Origin: Thermococcus sp.
GTDB lineage: Archaea > Methanobacteriota_B > Thermococci > Thermococcales > Thermococcaceae
Assembly (NCBI RefSeq): GCF_026988555.1
Contig: NZ_JALSLB010000054.1
Location: forward strand, 94,717-158,716
Direction: 5' to 3'
Length of the DNA stretch: 64,000 nt
A program made the position numbers and the translations under genes. This document shows positions 1 to 10,945 of this stretch, piece by piece (the first letter of the stretch is position 1; the number at the start of each line of letters is the position of its first letter). The notes below the pieces were generated by a model. It was not told where the DNA came from. It did no database searches and saw nothing but the letters and a program-made list of their open reading frames with translations.

Positions 1-927
1 AGGGGCACCAACCTCATTCAGGTACGCGGTGTCACAGGCTGCAATCTCTCCTGCGTATTCTGCTCGGTCGATGAGGGTCCTTATTCCAGGACGAGAAAGC
101 TCGACTACGTCGTTGACATTGATTATCTCTTGGAGTGGTTTAACAACGTTGCGAGGATCAAGGGAATGGGCATTGAAGCCCATCTTGACGGGCAGGGGGA
201 ACCGCTCCTCTATCCTTTCCGCGTAGAGCTCGTCCAGGCCCTCCGGGAACACCCCAACGTATCGGTTGTCTCCATGCAGAGCAACGGCGTTCTACTAACG
301 GACAAACTCGTCGAAGAGCTGGCAGAGGCCGGCCTCGACAGGGTTAACCTTTCCATCCACTCCCTCAATTCAGACAAGGCAAAGATGCTCATGGGGATGA
401 GGAGATACGACCTTGATCACGTCCTTGACATGGCCGAGGCCCTGGTAAACGCGGGGATAGACGTCCTCATAGCTCCGGTCATAATCTTTGGAATCAACGA
501 CGATGAGGCCGAGGCATTCATAGAGTTCGCCCGGAGGATTGGGGCAGGGAAACGCTGGCCCGCCATCGGATTTCAGAACTACGTACCCTACAAATTCGGA
601 AGGAATCCCACAATAGCCCGAGTGGTTCCGTTCAGGGAGTTCTACGGATGGCTTAGGGGACTGGAGAAAAAGACGGGCATGAGGCCCCTCGTCCTCAAAC
701 CAGGCCACTTCGGCATGGAAAAACGGGAGTTCATACCCCTCTCCTTCAGGCCAGGTGAGGTTGTTAAGGCTGAAGTCGTCCTCCCGGGTAGAATAAAGGG
801 GGAGATGCTTGCAAAGGCCCGCAACAGGCTGATAGAGGTAATCAACACGGAGGCTGAAGTGGGGGACAGGATAAGGGTGAAAATAGTACGGACGAGGCAT
901 GGAATCTACATTGGAACCCCATTTTAG
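1..927 (+). CDS. Radical SAM protein, 5' end outside the window
   Basis: The reading frame is already open at base 1, so the N-terminus is missing. The visible 308 residues begin just before a GCNLSCVFC motif, the CxxxCxxC signature that binds the radical SAM 4Fe-4S cluster, followed by a TIM-barrel-like stretch with AHLDGQGEP and NLSIHS. The last 60 or so residues resemble a TRAM-type RNA-binding beta-barrel (RIRVKIVRTRHGIYIG). This combination occurs in an uncharacterised archaeal radical SAM family (COG2100-like). The substrate is unknown; an RNA-modification role is suggested only by the TRAM-like tail. It converges on wecB with a 16-base gap. Confidence 0.85.
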   Translation, partial: RGTNLIQVRGVTGCNLSCVFCSVDEGPYSRTRKLDYVVDIDYLLEWFNNVARIKGMGIEAHLDGQGEPLLYPFRVELVQALREHPNVSVVSMQSNGVLLTDKLVEELAEAGLDRVNLSIHSLNSDKAKMLMGMRRYDLDHVLDMAEALVNAGIDVLIAPVIIFGINDDEAEAFIEFARRIGAGKRWPAIGFQNYVPYKFGRNPTIARVVPFREFYGWLRGLEKKTGMRPLVLKPGHFGMEKREFIPLSFRPGEVVKAEVVLPGRIKGEMLAKARNRLIEVINTEAEVGDRIRVKIVRTRHGIYIGTPF

Positions 928-943
928 CGGGCGGAAAGGATCC

Positions 944-2077
944 CTAGATAAACCTGGAGGTCGTTACCTTTAACTCCCCATTCTCCCAGAGATTCAGAAG
1001 GGCCTTGGCTATCCTCTCGCCGGCCTTTCCATCGCCGAAGGGATTGGGTGCAGTTGCCATCATACTGTAGAACCCCTCATCAGTGAGCAATTTATCTACA
1101 TAATGAAGGACCCTATCCAATTCAAGCCCGACAAGGACGTTTCCACCGGCTTTTACCGTTTCCGGTCTCTCGGTGTTGTAGCGGAGCGTCAAGCATGGCA
1201 CATTTAAGATTATGGCCTCCTCTTGAATTCCCCCAGAATCCGTCATGATGAGCCTCGCGTTCCGTTCCAGCCTCAAGAAGTCAAGATAACCGAGGGGCTT
1301 TGTTATCATCAAGTTGTCGATAACCTCAACGCGCCTCATGAGGCCGAACTCCCCAAGTTTGCCCCTCGTACGCGGATGCATTGGATAAACCGCCTTGATA
1401 GGAAGGTTCTCCAATATCTCGACTAGCTTCTCAAGATTTTCCTTTCTGTCGGTGTTCTCGGCACGGTGAGCAGTTACGAGGATGTATTTCCCCGATTTCA
1501 GGCCAAGGCGTTCAAGAACGTTGCTTTTTTTCTCTGCCAGTTCCGAGTTCTGAAGAACGGCATCAACAACCGTGTTTCCGACAACGTAAACGTTCTCCAC
1601 TATCCCTTCCCGTTCAAGGTTTTCTCTGGCCTCCTCCGTTGGAGCAAAGAGGATCTCACTTGCGTGATCCGCCAGAACCCTGTTTATCTCCTCCGGCATC
1701 GTCCTATCGAAGCTCCTCAATCCTGCTTCAACGTGAGCCACCGGAATCCTCAGCTTGACACTCGCCAGAGCTCCAGCCAGAACAGTATTTGTATCACCTT
1801 GGACGAGAGTTACGTCCGGTTTCTCGTCCATCAAAACCCGTTCTATCCCCATCATTGCCCTTCCGGTTTGTTCGGCCTGGGTTCCAGAGCCAACTTCTAG
1901 GTGGTGGTCTATGTCGTCCAGTCCGAGTTCTTCAAGGAACACCCTGCTCATCTCATAGTCGTAGTGCTGGCCGGTGTGTATTAGAAGGGATTCAACCCCC
2001 AGTTCATCAAAAGCCCTTACAACTGGCGCGAGCTTTATTATCTCCGGCCGGGTGCCGAATACGAAGGCGGGCCTCAA
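944..2077 (-). CDS. wecB: UDP-N-acetylglucosamine 2-epimerase (non-hydrolysing)
   Basis: This 377-residue protein matches the WecB/MnaA family in length and motifs: FGTRPEIIKLAPV at the N-terminus, IHTGQHYDYEMS, VQGDTNTVLAGA, HVEAGLRS and DSGGIQEEA. The family interconverts UDP-GlcNAc and UDP-ManNAc in the cytoplasm for surface polysaccharide or glycoprotein glycans. Translation starts at a TTG whose TTGA overlaps the wecC stop codon; GGAGGGGGGAG just upstream is a strong ribosome binding site. It is the downstream gene of a two-gene operon with wecC, which uses its product. Confidence 0.93.
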   Translation of the reverse strand: MRPAFVFGTRPEIIKLAPVVRAFDELGVESLLIHTGQHYDYEMSRVFLEELGLDDIDHHLEVGSGTQAEQTGRAMMGIERVLMDEKPDVTLVQGDTNTVLAGALASVKLRIPVAHVEAGLRSFDRTMPEEINRVLADHASEILFAPTEEARENLEREGIVENVYVVGNTVVDAVLQNSELAEKKSNVLERLGLKSGKYILVTAHRAENTDRKENLEKLVEILENLPIKAVYPMHPRTRGKLGEFGLMRRVEVIDNLMITKPLGYLDFLRLERNARLIMTDSGGIQEEAIILNVPCLTLRYNTERPETVKAGGNVLVGLELDRVLHYVDKLLTDEGFYSMMATAPNPFGDGKAGERIAKALLNLWENGELKVTTSRFI

Positions 2078-3360
2078 TACTCCCCCCTCCCGACGCCCTT
2101 AAAGAGGAAGCCCCTCGGCGGGTTCTCGACGACGTGCCTGCCGTCTATCAGGATTCTCGTTCTCATGAGCTTCCCGAGCTCCTCCCAGTTGAGGGACTTA
2201 AAGGCGGAATGGTCGGTTGCTATAACGACCGCATCGCTTCCTTCAGCGGCTTCCTCGATACTTCTGCTCGTGCCCGGGACTAAGGGATCGTAGGTTCTAA
2301 CCTCAGCGACGTCTTCCCTGATACCCTCAACGAAGGTAAGTGCCGGCGAGTTCCTCGTGTCGTCGCTGTCGCCCTTGTAGGCTATCCCAAAGACAGCCAC
2401 CTTCGCCTCTTCCGGCGGAATGTTGAGAGTTTTCAGGGCTTCGAAAAGAAGGTCCTTCGTGAAGAGGGGCATCGAATCGTTTATCTCCCTCGCAAGCTTT
2501 ATCAGACCAAAATCCTCCTTGGCCGGCCAGACCAAAAGGTGCGGATCCTTCGGAAGACAGTGACCGCCAACGCCTATCCCCGGGGTGTGGATCCTGACCC
2601 GGGGGTGCGTGTTGGCGAGCTCTATGGCCTCAAAGACGTCTATCCCGTACTGGTGTGCAAGAAAGGCGAACTCATTGGCCAGCGCTATGTTAACGTCCCT
2701 GAACGTATTCTCCATCAGCTTTACAACCTCACTAACGGTTGAACTGGTTTTGAAGGTCTGGCCCTTGACAAAGGAGCGGTAGAGCAGTTCCGCCAGCTCG
2801 GCACTCTCTGGGGTCACACCGCCGAAAATGCGTGAGTTGTACACCAGCTCCTTGAATATCCTGCCGGGCATGACCCTTTCCGGGGCGTGAACCATGTAAA
2901 AATCGTCACCACGTTTGAGTCCGGTGAGTTCCTCGATGAGCCCCGCCATCTTGAGGGTCGTAAGAGGGGGTACCGTGCTCTCTATGATTATGAGGGAACC
3001 TTTTTTCATGGCCTTTGCGGCGGTCTTGACCGCACTCTCCAGGTAGGATAGGTCCGGGGTGCCATCGTCGCCAAGGGGGGTCTGGACGCACACCACATAA
3101 ACATCCCTGTCCCTTATGTCCTCGGGATTGGATGTAGGGTTCAGCCTGCCGCTTTCAATGGCTTCCCCAAGGAGGTCCTCGATTCCGGGTTCAGCTATGT
3201 GAGACGTGCCGTTTTTGAGTCTCTCAACGACCTCCTCCCTCACCTCAAAGCCGGTGACCTCAAAGCCGGCACTGGCGAACATTATCGCCGTGGGCAGACC
3301 TATGTAACCTAGACCGATAACCGCGATCCTTGCGTTTCTGCTCTCTATAAGTTCCCTCAT
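2074..3360 (-). CDS. wecC: UDP-N-acetyl-D-mannosamine dehydrogenase
   Basis: Nucleotide-sugar dehydrogenase of 428 residues. The N-terminal Rossmann motif is AVIGLGYIGLPTA, the catalytic-Cys region reads GVGGHCLPKDP, and the C-terminal UDP-binding domain includes AYKGDSDDTRNSPA. Family members oxidise UDP-ManNAc to UDP-ManNAcA with two NAD+; pairing with wecB supports that substrate over UDP-glucose. I chose the ATG at 3360 because GGTGAGGTTC precedes it; an in-frame GTG lies at 3369. A TATA-like element (ACTTTTATCC on the minus strand, near 3392-3401) lies about 35 bases upstream. Confidence 0.92.
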   Translation of the reverse strand: MRELIESRNARIAVIGLGYIGLPTAIMFASAGFEVTGFEVREEVVERLKNGTSHIAEPGIEDLLGEAIESGRLNPTSNPEDIRDRDVYVVCVQTPLGDDGTPDLSYLESAVKTAAKAMKKGSLIIIESTVPPLTTLKMAGLIEELTGLKRGDDFYMVHAPERVMPGRIFKELVYNSRIFGGVTPESAELAELLYRSFVKGQTFKTSSTVSEVVKLMENTFRDVNIALANEFAFLAHQYGIDVFEAIELANTHPRVRIHTPGIGVGGHCLPKDPHLLVWPAKEDFGLIKLAREINDSMPLFTKDLLFEALKTLNIPPEEAKVAVFGIAYKGDSDDTRNSPALTFVEGIREDVAEVRTYDPLVPGTSRSIEEAAEGSDAVVIATDHSAFKSLNWEELGKLMRTRILIDGRHVVENPPRGFLFKGVGRGEY

Positions 3361-3643
3361 GAACCTCACCGCAGAAGATTTTCGATCAGGGGATAAAAGT
3401 CTTTTCCAGAAAACGGTTTCAAAAGGGTCTTTAAGTTTTTTCCGAGGTTTAAACCACTTTCGTAGTTCGAAAGAGCCGGGTTGCCCACGTTCATTTCTAC
3501 CATCTCCGGTTTCACCGAGAGAAAGCGTTAGGACTGGGTTAAGGCCAAACGGAAAGATGGGGAACCATGTGAAACGGGGATTAAAAACCGTTTTTGGGAA
3601 ACCCTTATATTGAACAGAGTTGTCCAGTAGTATGGTGGGTAGA
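3361..3643. promoter_or_regulatory. Divergent promoter region, wecC / DUF354 gene
   Basis: A gap of about 280 bases between divergent genes. The minus-strand TATA for wecC is near 3392-3401. The plus-strand TATA (CCTTATAT, 3604-3610) sits 34 bases before the ATG at 3644, with GGTGGG at 3635-3639 as ribosome binding site. The rest is AT-rich and I see no coding signal in it; the open frame across 3359-3613 has no family resemblance. Confidence 0.6.
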
Positions 3644-4780
3644 ATGAAGGTATGGGTGGATATAACTAACGCTCCTCACGTTCACTTTTTCAAAGGGGTG
3701 ATCCGGGAACTTGAAAGATCAGGCCACGAGGTTCTCGTGACAGCGCGAGAGTTCGACGGCCTGACCGACATTCTTGACATGTACGGCTTCGATTACTACG
3801 CCGTGGGTCAGCACGGGGGTGCCACACTGGAGGGCAAGCTCCTGATGAGCGCCGAAAGAATGTACAAACTATCGAAACTCATCATCGAGGAGAAGCCGGA
3901 TATTGCCCTCTACAAACATTCCACGGAGGCCCCTAGAGTCGCCTTCGGGCTAAAGGTCCCAACCATAGGCTTCGTTGATAACGAGACCGCAGTTGCACAG
4001 AACAAGCTTATCCTCCCGTACACGAGCCTTCTCGTCTACCCTAAGGCCATAGATGCCTACGAGCTTCTCAGGTGCGGCGCCGACCCCAACGGCATGCGCC
4101 CCCTGAATGGTTTCGCTGAGCTCGCCCATCTCTACGGTTTTACCCCGGATGACGGCGTCCTTAAGGAGCTCGGATTGAAGCGCAACGGTTACCTCGTTAT
4201 GCGCACCGAGCCCATTAAGGCCAACTACTTCACGGGCGACGCCGAAAAGAGCATCTTGGAGGACGTGATTCCTCTCCTCCCGGACATTCAGATAGTGCTG
4301 TTCCCACGTACCGAAGGGCAGAAAAAGCGGCTGGAACATTTCTCAAACGTTATAATACCAGACCATGCCGTGGACAGTTTGAGCCTTCTGTACTACGCAA
4401 AGATTATGATAGGAGCAGGGGGGACGATGAACCGGGAAGCGATAGCCCTTGGAACCCCGACCATCTCAACTTACCCCGGAAAACTGCTGGCGGTTACCGA
4501 GTGGCTGGTTTCCAAGGGGTTGAAATTTCACTCGACTGACCCACTGGAGGTTGCCCGTGCCGCCGAGGAAATGATGGAGATGAACGGTAGCTACCGAGCC
4601 TACATTCGGAGCATTGTCGCGGGCCTAGAGAACCCGATGAACGTGCTGCTCAGGGAAATAGAATCCTACGAGGAATCGGGGACCTTCACAACTGTAAAAA
4701 TAGAAGAGCTATCCCAGACCGGCAACCCTGGGGGTTATATAGGCCTCAACAAACGCCGCAACGAGAAGGAGCAGAACTGA
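3644..4780 (+). CDS. DUF354 family GT-B-like protein
   Basis: A 378-residue archaeal protein of the DUF354 family, related in fold to UDP-GlcNAc epimerases and GT-B glycosyltransferases. Recognisable segments are WVDITNAPHVHFFKG at the N-terminus, a central FVDNETAVAQN, and MIGAGGTMNREAIALGTPT near the sugar-nucleotide site. Its activity is not established; lying next to wecB and wecC suggests a surface glycan role. ATG 3644 is chosen for its GGTGGG site; TTG 3620 and ATG 3632 are in frame but poorly placed relative to the TATA box. Its last 72 bases overlap the convergent SpoIIM gene. Confidence 0.82.
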   Translation: MKVWVDITNAPHVHFFKGVIRELERSGHEVLVTAREFDGLTDILDMYGFDYYAVGQHGGATLEGKLLMSAERMYKLSKLIIEEKPDIALYKHSTEAPRVAFGLKVPTIGFVDNETAVAQNKLILPYTSLLVYPKAIDAYELLRCGADPNGMRPLNGFAELAHLYGFTPDDGVLKELGLKRNGYLVMRTEPIKANYFTGDAEKSILEDVIPLLPDIQIVLFPRTEGQKKRLEHFSNVIIPDHAVDSLSLLYYAKIMIGAGGTMNREAIALGTPTISTYPGKLLAVTEWLVSKGLKFHSTDPLEVARAAEEMMEMNGSYRAYIRSIVAGLENPMNVLLREIESYEESGTFTTVKIEELSQTGNPGGYIGLNKRRNEKEQN

Positions 4781-5287
4781 TGCCGCAAAGAGCTTCAGAG
4801 CTCTCACTGCCCCTTCCTGGAATCTTTTACCCGCCTCACCATCACCCCCAACGATCTCCCTGTACCATACTATCCCTGCGGTTCCGGCCAGGGCCAGGGC
4901 CGGTATCTCAAACACACCATGGGGAATGAGCCCCAGGAGGATACGCTCCATTGAGAACCCCCGTACACTCTGAACCACCCTAACCACCACCCCCACCACG
5001 AAGCCGTTGAACCCCATTATGAGCCAGGGGCCCAGGCCGAAGAAGAGCCCAGATATCATCATAAAGAAGGCAACCGTAACGTTGTTCGTGAATATCTTGA
5101 GGAAGTTCCTGAAACTCGAGTCGTAAAGGGGGCCCATCCTCTGTGCTATAGACCGTGTAACGGTCAGAGCACCGCTGTTGTTTAACGCCGCGAAGGCGTA
5201 GCCCAGAAAGCTAACCCCTAGGAAAATGCCCAGCAGAAGAAGAAATGACCTGCCCGGAGAGAATCGCTTTGAGTTCCCTTCGCTCAC
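4709..5287 (-). CDS. SpoIIM / DUF95-type integral membrane protein
   Basis: A 192-residue protein with about five hydrophobic helices. The arrangement (NNVTVAFFMMISGLFFGLG, then a glycine-rich FNGFVVGVVV and LIPHGVFEIPALALAG) is the SpoIIM/DUF95 family pattern. In sporulating bacteria SpoIIM helps engulfment; archaeal homologues have no assigned role and there is no sporulation here. The GTG start at 5287 overlaps the stop of the upstream lipoate-ligase-like gene by four bases, so the two are cotranscribed. Its 3' end runs 72 bases into the convergent DUF354 gene. Confidence 0.8.
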   Translation of the reverse strand: MSEGNSKRFSPGRSFLLLLGIFLGVSFLGYAFAALNNSGALTVTRSIAQRMGPLYDSSFRNFLKIFTNNVTVAFFMMISGLFFGLGPWLIMGFNGFVVGVVVRVVQSVRGFSMERILLGLIPHGVFEIPALALAGTAGIVWYREIVGGDGEAGKRFQEGAVRALKLFAASVLLLLVAAFVEAYITPRVAGLG

Positions 5288-5568
5288 CGTCCACCCTCCA
5301 ACGCCCTTTTTAAAGCTATCTTGAAGTCCTCCAAGTTCACGTAGGGTGTTTCCACGTCAAGTCTAAGTGCAAAAAACTCGTCTATCATGCCATCCAGCTC
5401 GGCTACCCTTTGGCCCTCCAGTCTTCTTTCCAGTTCTGCAAGCGCGTCTTCGGGGTGCATGAAAAAATCCCCCGTTATCTTAACGTGTCTAGCGATCCCG
5501 TTCTCCTCGTCGAACTCAATCCTTATGAGGCCCTTTTTTGCTTTGTGTTCGCCCACCCTGTGTTCCAT
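5284..5568 (-). CDS. lplB: Lipoate-protein ligase small (C-terminal domain) subunit
   Basis: A 94-residue protein resembling the C-terminal accessory domain of lipoate-protein ligase A: a KKGLIRIEFDEENG strand pair, then VKITGDFFMHPED, the GDFF signature, then helices. In some archaea (Thermoplasma is the studied case) the ligase is split into LplA and this LplB subunit, which is needed for lipoate adenylation. No LplA partner is in the window. It is the first gene of a two-gene operon with the SpoIIM homologue; ATG 5568 is the only good start. Confidence 0.75.
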   Translation of the reverse strand: MEHRVGEHKAKKGLIRIEFDEENGIARHVKITGDFFMHPEDALAELERRLEGQRVAELDGMIDEFFALRLDVETPYVNLEDFKIALKRALEGGR

Positions 5569-5640
5569 CCTACCTACCCCTAGAGTAAATTAGCGGGAGA
5601 AGTTTTTAAAGGTTGGGCCCAAGTGGGAGCGGTGGTGTGA

Positions 5641-7566
<1,926 letters not shown>

Positions 7567-8640
7567 TCACTCCCTCAGCACTTTTTCCACCACGGGGTCT
7601 ATTATCCTGTATCCCCCGTTCTCCTTTTTTATCCACCCCATCTTTTCCAAGTTCCTGATGAGATTGGTCAGCCTGGCGTTCGTTATGGGGCCACTCTTTG
7701 CTTCCACGTAGTCCTTTAACTCGGACCATCTTGATAGTCCGATGGAGACCGCGCGTAGGATGAGGGTGTACCTCGGGGAGCGTCTTTCAAGTTCTAGTAG
7801 TTCCTCCCGTATCATGCTCCTCGCCTTTGCCATCGTGGTTTCCAGGGCCTTTTCTGGGTCTCCCTTTTTCCAGTAATTGAATCCAAACTCAACGAGCCAC
7901 CCGGGTATTCCATCCAGCTCGTCAACGGCCCTTCTGATGTCGTCCTTCGGTACGTTCAATCCAACCTCTGAGAAGCCCACTCTAAGGAACTCCTCGGAAA
8001 GCTCCCTCGGAAACGGTCTGACCTCAACCTCCTCGTAGATTCTTCCGTAGAGGGGGCTTGAGTAGTCATCCAGTCCCAGAAAGTCGTGGAGAAGTCCAAC
8101 CTCCGAGCCTGTGAATACAAAACCCAGGTTGGGCATTGAGTCGTAGGCGTGGGCTATGGCAGCCAGCAGATCCTTTCCACCCCGGGAACCGTAGAATCTT
8201 AGATACTGGGCTTCGTCAAAGGCCAGGATGGCCTTATGGCCCGTTTTTTCCCCAATCCTGTTGATAACCTCAATGACGTCCATAAACCCCATGTCGCGGG
8301 ATTTGATCTGGATTCCCCCAATGTTCACCTTCTCAATGCTCATGCCCCTGAGAAATCCAAAACGGCCCCTTCCAATGAGTATTCTACTGAGCTCGTCCGT
8401 TATCACTGAGGCGCTTATGTTTCCGCTCCCTGCCGCGTAGAGCCTGCGGGCATCGAGGTAGAGTCCGACTCCCTGATATTCGTTAAGGGCCGCCTTTAGA
8501 AGGGAGCTCTTACCCACGCGGCGGATTCCTATGATAAGGGTTATTGGGTACTCCCCCATGCCTCTGAGGATGGCTTCAAGTTCCTCCTCTCTGTCAAACA
8601 TCTCCTCCCTTCTCTCCTTTGGTCTCGGGTCAAAGAGCAT
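7567..8640 (-). CDS. Archaeal AAA-family ATPase with C-terminal winged helix
   Basis: This 357-residue protein belongs to the archaeal STAND-like ATPase group (PF01637 type). FDREEELEAIL leads into Walker A (GIRRVGKSSLL); Walker B is ILAFDEAQYL; the arginine-finger-like region is VFTGSEVGLLHDF. The last 80 residues (SRWSELKDYVEAKSG, then LIRNLEKMGWIKKENGGY) look like a winged helix. The cellular role of these ATPases is largely unknown. Start ATG 8640 follows GGGGGCGA; the frame remains open upstream through the promoter palindromes, which is not evidence for a longer protein. Confidence 0.85.
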   Translation of the reverse strand: MLFDPRPKERREEMFDREEELEAILRGMGEYPITLIIGIRRVGKSSLLKAALNEYQGVGLYLDARRLYAAGSGNISASVITDELSRILIGRGRFGFLRGMSIEKVNIGGIQIKSRDMGFMDVIEVINRIGEKTGHKAILAFDEAQYLRFYGSRGGKDLLAAIAHAYDSMPNLGFVFTGSEVGLLHDFLGLDDYSSPLYGRIYEEVEVRPFPRELSEEFLRVGFSEVGLNVPKDDIRRAVDELDGIPGWLVEFGFNYWKKGDPEKALETTMAKARSMIREELLELERRSPRYTLILRAVSIGLSRWSELKDYVEAKSGPITNARLTNLIRNLEKMGWIKKENGGYRIIDPVVEKVLRE

Positions 8641-8734
8641 AGGTATCGCCCCCGATACCAGGTATCGGTACCGGTACTTAAAAACTTCCCGGAACCCTAA
8701 AATACCCCTTTCTCCAACACCTCCCGGTGGTTCC
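8641..8734. promoter_or_regulatory. Divergent promoter with stacked GGTATCG palindromes
   Basis: This 94-base divergent region holds two adjacent symmetric elements: GGTATCG-CCCC-CGATACC at 8642-8659 and GGTATCGGTACCGGTAC at 8661-8677. A TATA-like CTTAAAAA at 8677-8684 follows at once. On the minus strand the palindromes fall between the TATA and the ATPase start, overlapping the expected transcription start. That is a typical place for an archaeal repressor site. The bound protein is unknown. Confidence 0.6.
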
Positions 8735-9616
8735 ATGCGCGGTGTTATAGTGCCCCTTGTAACGCCCTTCAACGAGGACTACTCCATTGATGTTCCGGCC
8801 CTCGAGGAGCACATCGAGTTTCTCCAGAAGGTCGGCGTCCACGGGATATTCATCAACGCGACGACCGGTGAGTTCACGAGCCTGAACACCGAAGAGATGA
8901 AGTTCCTTGCCGAGAAGGGGCGCGAACTGGTCACTTCATCGTTCTATCTCGTGGGAACCACATCTTCCAACACCGTTGAGGTCGTTGAGCTTACGAAGCA
9001 TGCCCAGGACATCGGCGCGGACTACGTCGTGATAGCGCCCCCCTACTACTGTCCCCTGGACGACAACGCCCTGTTCGCCCACTACTCGATGATCGCTGAA
9101 AAAACTGATATCCAGATCATCCCCTACAACATCCCCTCCTGCGCCAACCCGCTCAGCGTTTCCCTCATCAAGCGCCTGGCCCTAGAATATTCAAACATCG
9201 CCGGCGTAAAGGAGACCATCGACAGCATAAACCACATCAGAGACGTTATCCTTGATGTCAAGGGCGAGAGGAATGACTTCAAGGTCTTCACCGGCCTAGA
9301 CCAGCACTTCCTTAACACCCTAATTCTCGGTGGGGACGGGGGGATAATGGCCTGCGCCAACTTCGCCCCAGAGGTTCACCTGGTCCTCTGGAAGGCGTTC
9401 CAGGAGAAACGGTTTGAGGATGCCTTTGAGCACGCCAGGAGGCTGGCAAAGCTATCCCGGGTCTACGACGTTGCATCATCCTTCGGCTCCGCGATAAAGC
9501 TGGCGATGTCGGTGAGGGGCTTTTCAATAAAACCGATTTTGAGGCCACCTTACGCTGTAGACGGGCCGGAGGTAAAGGAGAGGATAGAAAAACTCCTCAC
9601 GGAGGTTCTTGGTTGA
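8735..9616 (+). CDS. DapA/NanA-family aldolase
   Basis: A 293-residue TIM-barrel lyase of the dihydrodipicolinate synthase / N-acetylneuraminate lyase / KDG aldolase family. Visible are NATTGEF for the (G/S)TTGE pyruvate loop, PYNIP with the catalytic tyrosine, and IAGVKET with the Schiff-base lysine. These enzymes condense or split pyruvate with an aldehyde. The substrate cannot be read from the sequence; 4-hydroxy-tetrahydrodipicolinate and 2-keto-3-deoxy sugars are both possible. ATG 8735 is preceded by CGGTGG. It is divergent from the ATPase gene. Confidence 0.85.
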   Translation: MRGVIVPLVTPFNEDYSIDVPALEEHIEFLQKVGVHGIFINATTGEFTSLNTEEMKFLAEKGRELVTSSFYLVGTTSSNTVEVVELTKHAQDIGADYVVIAPPYYCPLDDNALFAHYSMIAEKTDIQIIPYNIPSCANPLSVSLIKRLALEYSNIAGVKETIDSINHIRDVILDVKGERNDFKVFTGLDQHFLNTLILGGDGGIMACANFAPEVHLVLWKAFQEKRFEDAFEHARRLAKLSRVYDVASSFGSAIKLAMSVRGFSIKPILRPPYAVDGPEVKERIEKLLTEVLG

Positions 9617-9625
9617 AAACTACCT

Positions 9626-10873
9626 TCACAGAATTTTATACCTCAGAAAAGCCGCTATTCCACCGAAGGCCTTGTAGAACTGCTGACCCTCCTCGGTGTC
9701 GAGGGATATTATCTCAACGTCCGCACCGCTATCCTCAGCCATCTTTATGAGCTCCTCCGCCACATCCCACTTTTCAACCGCAACGTTCTGACTGCCGCAC
9801 TTGGGGCAGTGGGTGAGCTGTTTTCTGTAAACGTGGAATTCGGGCTCGTTCATCGTCTTGAGTTCCTCCCAGCCGCAGTTGTTGCACTTGGCCTTCACGC
9901 GCACCTTGTCGTAACCCTCACTGATAAGAAGCTTGTCCACCGCGCCAAGCTCCAGGGCTTTTCGAACCTCGTTCTCACCGTAGGTTATCATTCCGGTGTC
10001 CTTAACGAGATGGCGGAAGAACCCCTGGATGAGGTGGCGCTCCTTTATGGCCTCGTGTTCGCTGAGTATATCACTGGCCTTCTCAACCAGTTCCTTAAGG
10101 CCGTACTCTCCACTGTAACTTATATCGACGACACCTATTATCTTCTTTCTGAGCTCATGGTGAAGGTACTCCTTCTCTATGAAGTCCTCCTTGGTCGGGC
10201 CGGGGCCGCCGATTATTATACCCTTTAGCTCCCCCTTTTCGAGAAGCGGAAGGAAGGCATTCGCCGCGTGATCCGCTATGCGCTTCATGAATTCGTGGGT
10301 CTCCTGCTCGCGAATCCTCTCGTAACGCCTCGCAGACTGTCCACCGGCTCGGGTCTTTCCGGGGACATTCGACGTGAGGTCATCTATGAGCTCTATCCTC
10401 TTTCCCCTAAGCAGACCGATGGTCGCTTCGTTCTTCTCAACGGTGATGAGGCCATAGGCATCTTTGACGCGGAGCATCTCCTCCAGGGGCTCGGTAATGA
10501 ACGTCTGGTCGCATCGGTAGAGGCGAACCCTGAGCGGCTCGGGCGGGACTATGGCCCAGAGCCTTATGTCGCTCACTCCCTCCTGCTCACTAACGTTGCC
10601 GGTGAACAGTGCCAGGCCATTCTTGGGTGTCTGTCTGTAGAGTTTGAGATGTTGCATGGCCCTTTCCAGTGCCCCGAGGACGTTTTTTCGCGTTGACTTG
10701 CTTTTGATGTTCTGAGCGGTACCGTATTCTTCTCTGAGCTGCTGCATAACCTTGTTTATATCGTAGCCGTCGGGAATGTAGAGACTGACGAGTTCAGTTG
10801 CTCGACCTCGATAACCTTTCAGTTCCTCCACCTTTTTTTTGAGTTCGTACATCTCTGCTGACTTATGAGACAT
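9626..10873 (-). CDS. prf1: Peptide chain release factor aRF1
   Basis: Archaeal class I release factor of 415 residues. NIKS (residues 55-58) in the N domain reads stop codons, and GGQ (177-179) in the M domain triggers peptidyl-tRNA hydrolysis. The C domain has a CNNCGW...CPKCG zinc-binding minidomain. It acts at the ribosome on all three stop codons, with ABCE1 and aEF1A-type partners. ATG 10873 has GGTGATCCTC in front; the in-frame ATG at 10882 is less well placed. Confidence 0.96.
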   Translation of the reverse strand: MSHKSAEMYELKKKVEELKGYRGRATELVSLYIPDGYDINKVMQQLREEYGTAQNIKSKSTRKNVLGALERAMQHLKLYRQTPKNGLALFTGNVSEQEGVSDIRLWAIVPPEPLRVRLYRCDQTFITEPLEEMLRVKDAYGLITVEKNEATIGLLRGKRIELIDDLTSNVPGKTRAGGQSARRYERIREQETHEFMKRIADHAANAFLPLLEKGELKGIIIGGPGPTKEDFIEKEYLHHELRKKIIGVVDISYSGEYGLKELVEKASDILSEHEAIKERHLIQGFFRHLVKDTGMITYGENEVRKALELGAVDKLLISEGYDKVRVKAKCNNCGWEELKTMNEPEFHVYRKQLTHCPKCGSQNVAVEKWDVAEELIKMAEDSGADVEIISLDTEEGQQFYKAFGGIAAFLRYKIL

Positions 10874-10945
10874 GAGGATCACCTTCCGAACCTGTTCTTC
10901 TCGCCAAGGGAAGCACGAAAACGGAATTTATAAAGGTTTGGAAAG

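Noticed and set aside
3359..3613. An 84-codon frame in the wecC/DUF354 divergent gap
   Set aside because: It runs through both promoters, starts inside wecC, and has no recognisable protein features.
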